Origin: an uncultured Chitinophagaceae bacterium
GTDB lineage: Bacteria > Bacteroidota > Bacteroidia > Chitinophagales > Chitinophagaceae
Assembly (NCBI GenBank): GCA_946479005.1
Contig: CAMLEM010000018.1
Coordinates: 1 to 11,538, forward strand
DNA length: 11,538 bases
Direction of reading: 5' to 3'
Every line of letters starts with the position of its first letter. Positions within the stretch are counted from its first letter, which is position 1. Positions 6,415 to 11,538 of this stretch are shown in pieces. The notes beneath the pieces are model-generated. The model was not told the DNA's origin. It searched no databases and worked only from the letters and a program-made list of their open reading frames with translations. The position numbers and the translations under genes were made by a program.

Positions 6415-7149
6415 ATGAATGCTCTTTTTACCTATACCCTTCACCTGGCAGACAACTCCCTGGTGCTTGCCCAGCGGAATTCCGAATGGTGCGGGCACGG
6501 TCCTGTCCTTGAACAGGATATCGCAATCACCAATATTTCCCTCGACCTGCTGGGGCAGGCAAGAAGTCTTTTCCAATATGCCGCTGAACTGAAAGGAGGT
6601 GGCGCCACCGAGGACTCCCTCGCCTACCTGCGCACCGAAAGAGAATACCTGAACTGCCTGTTATTGGAACTCCCCAAGGGAGATTGGGCGCAAACCGTGC
6701 TGAGACAATTCTTTTTCAGTTGCTATCAACACCTTTTATTCAAACATCTTTCCGGTTTCAGCGATGAGCAACTGGCCGCCATTGCCGCCAAATCATTGAA
6801 AGAAACCAGGTATCATCTAAGATGGAGCGGGGAATGGGTGGTAAGATTGGGAGATGGGACCGATGAAAGCAAACGAAGGATCGAAAAAGCCATTGACGAA
6901 CTCTGGCGGTATACAGGAGAGATGTTTCAACCGGCCGGTTTCGAAACGGAGTTAGGGATCCCGCTTGCCGAAATAAAAAATGAGTGGATGCAGGAGGTCG
7001 GGCAGGTTTTTTCAGAAGCCGGTCTCTCCATTCCTGAAAAAACATTTATGCAGGACGGTGGCAAGAAGGGCAATCATACGGAACACCTCGGATACATTTT
7101 AACCGAGCTTCAGTACCTGCAAAGAACTTACCCGGGGGTAGAATGGTGA
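6415..7149 (+). CDS. paaC: Phenylacetyl-CoA 1,2-epoxidase structural subunit PaaC
   Basis: PaaC is a ferritin-like four-helix protein homologous to PaaA but without a working diiron site; it forms the stable AC heterodimer that binds the CoA substrate. Its 244 residues match the family (about 248). Characteristic blocks are LADNSLVLAQRNSEWCGHGP (11-30), EQDIAITNISLDLLGQAR (33-50), LRTEREYLN (72-80), and later ETRYHLRWSGEWVVRLGDGT and the C-terminal HTEHLGYILTELQYLQRTYP. The ATG follows the paaB stop by one base, and the 3' end overlaps paaD in ATGGTGA, so translation of C and D is probably coupled. No oddities are seen. Confidence 0.96.
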   Translation: MNALFTYTLHLADNSLVLAQRNSEWCGHGPVLEQDIAITNISLDLLGQARSLFQYAAELKGGGATEDSLAYLRTEREYLNCLLLELPKGDWAQTVLRQFFFSCYQHLLFKHLSGFSDEQLAAIAAKSLKETRYHLRWSGEWVVRLGDGTDESKRRIEKAIDELWRYTGEMFQPAGFETELGIPLAEIKNEWMQEVGQVFSEAGLSIPEKTFMQDGGKKGNHTEHLGYILTELQYLQRTYPGVEW

Positions 7150-7646
7150 ACCATTCCGACCATATCGTTCGGCGCGTGGGCAAAATGCTGGAGAACGTAA
7201 AGGACCCGGAGATACCGGTACTGAGTGTTTTGGACCTGGGCATTGTTAGAGACATACTGGTTAATGGAGATGAGGTCGAGGTAGTGATCACACCGACCTA
7301 TTCCGGGTGTCCCGCGATGGATATGATCGCTGTCCAGGTCCGGATGGAATTATTGTCGAATGGTTTCCGGGAGGTAAAAGTCACCCAATCGCTTTCCCCC
7401 GCCTGGACCACAGAATGGATGAGCGAGGAGGGAAAAAAGAAATTAAAAGCGTTCGGCATTGCCCCTCCAAACAGGATGCAGCAGGTTTGTGATCCCAAAT
7501 TATTCACACCGGATGAAGCGGTTCAATGCCCTCACTGTAATTCCTGGCACACCAAACGCGTGAGCGAATTCGGCAGCACCGCCTGCAAAGCGCTTTATCA
7601 ATGCGCCGATTGCCAGGAGCCTTTCGATTATTTCAAATGCCATTGA
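7143..7646 (+). CDS. paaD: Phenylacetate iron-sulfur maturation factor PaaD
   Basis: PaaD belongs to the MIP18/DUF59 (SufT-like) group and is thought to help mature the iron-sulfur cluster of the epoxidase reductase PaaE; it is not a structural part of the complex. The 167-residue length fits. The N-terminal MIP18 domain (about 6-85) shows LENVKDPEIPVLSVLDLGIV and the conserved TYSGCPAMD with C56. A PaaD-specific tail follows with ITS-like SPAWTTEWMSEEGKKKLKAFGIAPP (described in part) and a C-terminal cysteine cluster: C129 and C132 (CPHC), C148, C154 and C157 (CADC), and C166, a probable zinc or cluster site. It overlaps the paaC stop by 7 bases. The gap to paaG is 31 bp. Confidence 0.95.
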   Translation: MVNHSDHIVRRVGKMLENVKDPEIPVLSVLDLGIVRDILVNGDEVEVVITPTYSGCPAMDMIAVQVRMELLSNGFREVKVTQSLSPAWTTEWMSEEGKKKLKAFGIAPPNRMQQVCDPKLFTPDEAVQCPHCNSWHTKRVSEFGSTACKALYQCADCQEPFDYFKCH

Positions 7647-7655
7647 GCGAATAGT

Positions 7656-7663
7656 TAATTTCG
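7656..7663 (+). promoter_or_regulatory. Possible -7 box before paaG
   Basis: TAATTTCG matches TAnnTTTG in 7 of 8 positions and lies 14 bp before the paaG ATG in the 31-bp paaD-paaG gap. It could give a secondary promoter for paaG-paaI and the genes after them. There is no clear -33 element. Confidence 0.35.
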
Positions 7664-7677
7664 CTGCAAAGAACATT

Positions 7678-8451
7678 ATGTCTTCCATTCTTTTTGAAAG
7701 CAAAGACGGGATCGGGTTCATCACGCTGAATCGCCCCGATAAACTGAATTCCTTTAACCGGGAAATGTCGCTGTTGATGCAGGAAGCGCTGGACAACTGC
7801 AAAACCGAAGAGATCCGCTGTGTACACATCACGGGAGCGGGAAAAGGATTCAGTGCAGGCCAGGACCTGGCAGAGGTAGTGGATCCCAATGGCCCCGACA
7901 TTCATAAGATACTCAGTGAGCATTTCAATCCTATCGTGAAGAGGATCCGGGAACTGGAAAAGCCCGTCGTGGCCGCGGTGAACGGGGTAGCTGCGGGCGC
8001 GGGAGCCAACATCGCGCTGGTTTGCGATGTAGTGGTGGCCTCGCAAACCGCATCCTTCTTACAGGCTTTCAGCAAGATCGGCCTGATCCCGGATAGCGGA
8101 GGCACCCACACGCTCCCCCGTCTGATCGGCTGGCAAAAGGCCAGCGCGCTGATGATGCTGGGTGAAAAGATCACAGCCGTGGAAGCCGAAAAGCTGGGTA
8201 TGATCTATAAGATCTTTCCTTCCGAAAGTTTCGCAGAAAATTCGGTTGAGCTTGCCCGTTACCTCGCGGCAATGCCCACGCGCGGGCTGGCCCTCACCAA
8301 ACAGGCGCTGCGGGCCTCGTTTTCCAACGGTTTCGAAGAACAGCTTTCACTGGAAGACAAACTGCAGCAGGAAGCGGCGGCCACCGCGGATTACAAGGAG
8401 GGAGTGGATGCGTTCATCAGCCGGCGGGAAGCCAAATTCACCGGAAAATAA
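7678..8451 (+). CDS. paaG: 1,2-epoxyphenylacetyl-CoA isomerase PaaG (enoyl-CoA hydratase/isomerase family)
   Basis: PaaG converts ring-1,2-epoxyphenylacetyl-CoA to the seven-membered oxepin-CoA and also shifts a double bond later in the pathway. The 257-residue crotonase-fold protein matches PaaG rather than PaaF. It has LNRPDKLNSFN near the start, the oxyanion-hole segment GKGFSAGQDL (56-64), a VVDPNGP insertion as in PaaG, AVNGVAAGAGANIAL (100-114) and FSKIGLIPDSGGTHTLPRL (131-149), where D139 corresponds to the PaaG catalytic aspartate; the glutamate pair of true hydratases is absent. The C-terminus ADYKEGVDAF and KFTGK is also typical. The start follows paaD by 31 bp; paaI begins 6 bp after its stop. 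Confidence 0.94.
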   Translation: MSSILFESKDGIGFITLNRPDKLNSFNREMSLLMQEALDNCKTEEIRCVHITGAGKGFSAGQDLAEVVDPNGPDIHKILSEHFNPIVKRIRELEKPVVAAVNGVAAGAGANIALVCDVVVASQTASFLQAFSKIGLIPDSGGTHTLPRLIGWQKASALMMLGEKITAVEAEKLGMIYKIFPSESFAENSVELARYLAAMPTRGLALTKQALRASFSNGFEEQLSLEDKLQQEAAATADYKEGVDAFISRREAKFTGK

Positions 8452-8457
8452 AATATT

Positions 8458-8871
8458 ATGAGCCCCAGTCCGAAAGAAGTGGTAGACCATATGATGAAAT
8501 ACGATCTCTTCAGCCAGTGGCTGGGGATCGAAGTCCTGGAAATAAAAGAAGGCAGCAGCCGGATCCGGATGAAGGTCAGGGAAGAAATGATCAATGGTTT
8601 CGGCATCGTGCACGGGGGCATTGCTTTTGCGCTGGCCGATAGCGCCTTCGCTTTCGCCTGTAATAACCGGAACAACCTTTCGGTGGCACTTGACACTTCC
8701 ATCAATTTCCTGAAACCCGTAGCCGTCGGCGACCAACTGGAGGCCCAGGCGAAGGAAATTCACAATGGGAGGTCAACAGGGCTCTACCAGGTGGAGATCA
8801 GGAACCAGCACAAAGATGTCGTAGCTTTATTCAAAGGCACCTGTTTCAGAACGGGTAAGTCTTTAAAATAA
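8458..8871 (+). CDS. paaI: Hydroxyphenylacetyl-CoA thioesterase PaaI
   Basis: PaaI is a hotdog-fold thioesterase that hydrolyses ring-hydroxylated phenylacetyl-CoA and so frees CoA trapped in dead-end products. The 137-residue length matches (about 140). The hotdog helix and active site are clear: NGFGIVHGGIAFALADSAFA with H52-G53-G54 and the catalytic D61, then ALDTSINFLKPVAVGDQLEA and the final strands ending in LFKGTCFRTGK. D61 falls at the same position as in the E. coli enzyme. It begins 6 bp after paaG and is followed 12 bp later by the membrane unknown, so it sits within the operon. Confidence 0.94.
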   Translation: MSPSPKEVVDHMMKYDLFSQWLGIEVLEIKEGSSRIRMKVREEMINGFGIVHGGIAFALADSAFAFACNNRNNLSVALDTSINFLKPVAVGDQLEAQAKEIHNGRSTGLYQVEIRNQHKDVVALFKGTCFRTGKSLK

Positions 8872-8883
8872 ACTAACGCACTT

Positions 8884-9624
8884 ATGAGAAAGATCGCTTA
8901 TTGGGGCAAAGCCCATCCCTGGCCGGCCCGCATCATTATCATTATTTCGCGTATCATTCTTTTCTGGCTGGCCGTGTACCTGGGCTCCGCAATGCTCGAA
9001 TCCGGAATTTCGATCTCCCGGTCCATCCTCTATTTTTTAGCGGCTCTCACGATCTACTGCGGCATCACTTACCCCGCTAAATCCGCCAGGAAGACGGATC
9101 CTTCTTTTTTCAGAAAACAGAAAACCCGTGATCTCCTGATCTCTGTGTGCTGTTTTGGAATGATAATGGGATTGGTAGAAGACCCTTCGTCTTTTATGTC
9201 ACCCGTGATGACCGCGGGCGCGACAACGCAAACCACTTTTACAAAGGGGAAGGAAAAGCCGACAGCCGACGAGATCCTGGCTTCACTTAAGCATCGCGAT
9301 AAAAAATCCCTAACCCGGCAGGAGAAGAGGATACTAAGGCAGGAATTCAAAAAGCAAATGAAAATATTTGCCATTGCCACCGTGAAAGGGGATCGCCAGG
9401 CAAAAGCGGATGCGGGCCTGAAGATACTGGCTATCGTTGCGGCGCTCGGGTTATTGCTGCTCGTTGGTGCGCTGGCCTGCGAACTTTCCTGTAACGGGTC
9501 AGATGCGGCCGCGATCATCGTGGGTGTGTTGGGAACGGCCGCGGTCGTGATCGGGTTTGTCGCGGTGATGAAAGCGATACAGCGGAAAAACCAGCGCCGG
9601 CAACAGGAAAAAACCGAAAGTTAA
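8884..9624 (+). CDS. Multi-pass membrane protein of unknown function inside the paa cluster
   Basis: I do not recognise this 246-residue protein. It has about five hydrophobic segments: 16-37, 46-63, a shorter one at 83-98, then 179-198 and 207-229. Between the third and fourth lies a polar region with a highly charged helix (HRDKKSLTRQEKRILRQEFK, about 137-156) that is probably cytoplasmic. The last two segments are joined by CELSCNGSD (199-207) with two cysteines, and the tail (KNQRRQQEKTES) is very basic. The N-terminus is not a cleavable signal peptide. The gene starts 12 bp after paaI and ends 4 bp before paaY, so it must share their transcript. Its place suggests a link to phenylacetate metabolism such as uptake or stress, but nothing in the sequence resembles a known transporter. 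Confidence 0.8.
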   Translation: MRKIAYWGKAHPWPARIIIIISRIILFWLAVYLGSAMLESGISISRSILYFLAALTIYCGITYPAKSARKTDPSFFRKQKTRDLLISVCCFGMIMGLVEDPSSFMSPVMTAGATTQTTFTKGKEKPTADEILASLKHRDKKSLTRQEKRILRQEFKKQMKIFAIATVKGDRQAKADAGLKILAIVAALGLLLLVGALACELSCNGSDAAAIIVGVLGTAAVVIGFVAVMKAIQRKNQRRQQEKTES

Positions 9625-9628
9625 AAGA

Positions 9629-10228
9629 ATGGTCTACTCGTACAATGGCTTCGTACCCATCGTCCACCCGTCGGCATTTATCCACCCGCAGGCTGCTGTC
9701 ACAGGCCACGTGTACATTGGAAAGAACGTGTACATAGGTCCGGGTGCCGCGATCCGGGGCGACTGGGGGAAGATCATTATCGAAGATGGTTGTAATGTGC
9801 AGGAAAATTGTACGATCCATATGTTCCCGGGCGTAACGGTTTTATTAAAGGAAGGCGCGCATATCGGGCACGGCGCGATCATTCACGGCGCCACGATCGG
9901 GAAGAACTGCCTCGTAGGAATGAATGCCGTTGTAATGGATGGCGTTGAACTGGGAGATGAATGCATTGTTGGAGCGCTTTCATTTATCAGGGAAAAAGAA
10001 AAAATTCCTCGTCGAAGTTTAATGGCTGGTAACCCTGCGAAGATCATAAAGCAGGTTTCGGATGAAATGATCGCCTGGAAAACTGAAGGCACCCGTTTAT
10101 ACCAGGCTTTACCGGGCCAGTTGGCAGAGGGATGGGAGGCCTGTGAGCCCCGGCGCGAAGGTTCAGCATCCGACCTCCCTGAAATAGCACCCCTGTACAC
10201 TCCCTGGAAGGAAAAGAAAGAGGGTTGA
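9629..10228 (+). CDS. paaY: Phenylacetate-pathway thioesterase PaaY (gamma-carbonic anhydrase-like)
   Basis: PaaY is a left-handed beta-helix, hexapeptide-repeat protein related to gamma-carbonic anhydrases. In the phenylacetate pathway it acts as a thioesterase that removes toxic or inhibitory ring-derived CoA esters such as 2-hydroxycyclohepta-triene-formyl-CoA. The 199 residues align along their length with E. coli PaaY (about 196): PIVHPSAFIHP at 10-20, the hexapeptide coils from about 20 to 120, VGMNAVVMDG (96-105) and LMAGNPAKII (131-140). Likely metal ligands are H64, H81 and H86 (in TIHMF and IGHGAIIHG), as in gamma-carbonic anhydrases. The C-terminal helix (AWKTEGTRLYQALP) is typical. 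It starts 4 bp after the membrane unknown. No terminator hairpin follows. Confidence 0.94.
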   Translation: MVYSYNGFVPIVHPSAFIHPQAAVTGHVYIGKNVYIGPGAAIRGDWGKIIIEDGCNVQENCTIHMFPGVTVLLKEGAHIGHGAIIHGATIGKNCLVGMNAVVMDGVELGDECIVGALSFIREKEKIPRRSLMAGNPAKIIKQVSDEMIAWKTEGTRLYQALPGQLAEGWEACEPRREGSASDLPEIAPLYTPWKEKKEG

Positions 10229-10254
10229 GCGGTTTTTTCATATAAAAAAATTTG
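10225..10254 (+). promoter_or_regulatory. Probable promoter of the type IX-sorted protein gene
   Basis: A TTG at 10225-10227 and AAAATTTG at 10247-10254 (7 of 8 positions of TAnnTTTG) are separated by 19 bases, the usual -33/-7 spacing in Bacteroidota. Expected transcription starts near 10261, about 20 bases before the ATG at 10282. The -33 element overlaps the paaY stop codon. Confidence 0.4.
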
Positions 10255-10281
10255 TAACTTAACTGGCTAAATCAAAATCGT

Positions 10282-11529
10282 ATGAGAAGAAATGTACTTA
10301 GCCTTTCGCTGGTGGCCGGAACCTTTTTATTTGCCGGCAGCGTGCAAGCCCAACAGGCAGACCGATTTGCTTACGTGGTGACCGATATGGTTCAGCAGGG
10401 GTCGAACTGGCAGTTCCTCCGGAAAATGGACCTGAAGAGCGGGACCTATAGCCAGGTAATGCTCAATGGCACCCAGGTTGATCATCCCGCTTTTGATGCT
10501 TCCACCCGCAAACCTTTGAAAACACAGGTTACCGACAAACGATTCGGCAGCTACGTAAATGCGCCTTTCGCTACCGGGGTCGCAGCCATTGCTTATGATA
10601 AGAAGAACAACCGCCTGTATTATACACCGATGCTTTTTGATCAGCTGAGATATATTGACCTGAGAACGATGAAGGTTTACTATGTCACCGACCAGGCCTT
10701 TACAGGAAAGGCAGTAAAGTCGAGCACCCAGGGGGATATTGTAACGCGTATGGTGATCGCCTCTGACGGTTATGGATACGCGATGACCAACGATGCCACC
10801 CAGCTAATCCAGTTCTCCACGGGGAGAAAGATGAAGATCACAGACCTGGGCTCACTCGTCGATGATCCTGCCAACAAGATCTCCATTCATAATTCCTGCA
10901 GCAGCTTCGGGGGTGATATGATCGCCGATGATGATAAGAACCTGTATGTTTTTTCCGCCCGCAACCAGGTGTTCAAGGTGGATCTGGAAACAAAGGTTGC
11001 CACTCATCTCGGATCCATCAAGAACCTGCCCCAGGGCTTCACGGTGAACGGTGCGGTGGTGAACGACAGGAACCAGGTGGTAGTGGCCAGCGCGATCCAG
11101 GCGACAAACTGGTATACCGTGGATCTGAACAACCTGAATGCTTCTGAGTATAAGCTTGCCGGTGAGCTCTGGCAGAGTTCAGACCTTGGCAACAGCAATG
11201 TGCTGGTGACAAAAAAGAATGAAACCGCCAGGCTGGCCACTGAGGTCGTTCCGGTCGAAACCGGGGATGGAAAGATCTCGGTCTATCCCAATCCGGTAAC
11301 AGCCAGTCAATTCACAGTTCAGTTCAATACCCTGGAAGCCGGTAATTATACCGTGCAGGTAACAGACATTATGGGAAGGCAGGTGCGGCAGCAGGTATTG
11401 AATGTGACCGGGGATAATTTCGTACAAACCGTACAACTGGCCAAAGGAAGCGCGAAAGGGATCTACCTCGTGAAAGTGCTGGATGCCTCCAGCAAAACAG
11501 TTTACTCAACAAAACTGATTGTGCAATAA
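10282..11529 (+). CDS. Secreted protein with type IX secretion C-terminal sorting domain
   Basis: This 415-residue protein starts with a Sec signal peptide (MRRNVLSLSLVAGTFLFAG, cleavage after about residue 23, VQA). The body (about 25-325) is built of repeating strand-loop units such as FAYVVTD, AAIAYDKKNNRLYYTP, LRYIDLRTMKVYYVTD, RMVIASDGYGYAMTN, NLYVFSARNQVFKVDLETK and QVVVASAIQATNWYTVDL, which look like blades of a beta-propeller. No catalytic motif is visible. The last ~80 residues are a type A sorting domain: ISVYPNPVTASQFTVQF (from about 332), ADIMGR-like VTDIMGRQVRQQ, and a final GIYLVKVLDASSK ending KLIVQ. This directs export through the outer membrane and attachment or release. It lies 53 bp after paaY with its own probable promoter; a link to phenylacetate is not supported. 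Confidence 0.9.
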   Translation: MRRNVLSLSLVAGTFLFAGSVQAQQADRFAYVVTDMVQQGSNWQFLRKMDLKSGTYSQVMLNGTQVDHPAFDASTRKPLKTQVTDKRFGSYVNAPFATGVAAIAYDKKNNRLYYTPMLFDQLRYIDLRTMKVYYVTDQAFTGKAVKSSTQGDIVTRMVIASDGYGYAMTNDATQLIQFSTGRKMKITDLGSLVDDPANKISIHNSCSSFGGDMIADDDKNLYVFSARNQVFKVDLETKVATHLGSIKNLPQGFTVNGAVVNDRNQVVVASAIQATNWYTVDLNNLNASEYKLAGELWQSSDLGNSNVLVTKKNETARLATEVVPVETGDGKISVYPNPVTASQFTVQFNTLEAGNYTVQVTDIMGRQVRQQVLNVTGDNFVQTVQLAKGSAKGIYLVKVLDASSKTVYSTKLIVQ

Positions 11530-11538
11530 AGAAAACGA

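Noticed and set aside
1..11538. Search for a defence system, mobile element, CRISPR array or RNA gene
   Set aside because: No transposase, integrase, nuclease, direct-repeat array, tRNA-like fold or rRNA segment was seen; the content is metabolic and envelope-related.

Overview
This window comes from a Bacteroidota chromosome, most likely a member of the Chitinophagaceae or a near relative. The evidence is a C-terminal type IX secretion sorting domain on the last gene, a lamin-tail plus FlgD-like C-terminus on the first gene, and repeated matches to the Bacteroidota sigma-A -7 box (TAnnTTTG, here TATCTTTG, TAAATTTG and TAGGTTTG) close to start codons, with few Shine-Dalgarno-like sites. The family-level placement is inference.

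Left part (1-2264). The window opens inside a large secreted protein gene and continues with a small YtxH-type membrane protein. A strong stem-loop follows, which can terminate transcription from both sides. On the minus strand come a 62-residue single-pass membrane protein and, upstream of it, a PfkB-family kinase driven by a good -7 box. A short divergent control region separates the kinase from the plus-strand genes.

Central part (2265-10228). All genes are on the plus strand. After an exported small protein with a possible NTF2-like fold come a TetR-family regulator and a phenylacetate degradation (paa) cluster in the order tetR, paaE, exported unknown, paaA, paaB, paaC, paaD, paaG, paaI, membrane unknown, paaY. 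PaaA, B, C and E make the phenylacetyl-CoA 1,2-epoxidase: diiron catalytic subunit, bridging subunit, structural subunit and flavin/2Fe-2S reductase. PaaD is its probable iron-sulfur maturation factor. PaaG isomerises the epoxide to the oxepin. PaaI and PaaY are thioesterases that rescue CoA from dead-end or toxic intermediates. The ligase (paaK), ring hydrolase/dehydrogenase (paaZ) and beta-oxidation genes (paaF, paaH, paaJ) are not in the window, so this is only the front half of the pathway. Promoter candidates lie before tetR, paaA and paaG, and most junctions are tight or overlapping.

Right end (10229-11538). A 415-residue secreted protein with a probable beta-propeller body and a type IX sorting tail follows paaY, with its own probable promoter.

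I saw no RNA gene, insertion sequence, CRISPR array, phage gene or integration site, and no gene-free stretch longer than about 125 bases. The least explained items are the two unknown genes embedded in the paa cluster (4475-5038 and 8884-9624), the N-terminal extension of PaaB, and a perfect 9-bp inverted repeat before the YtxH gene.
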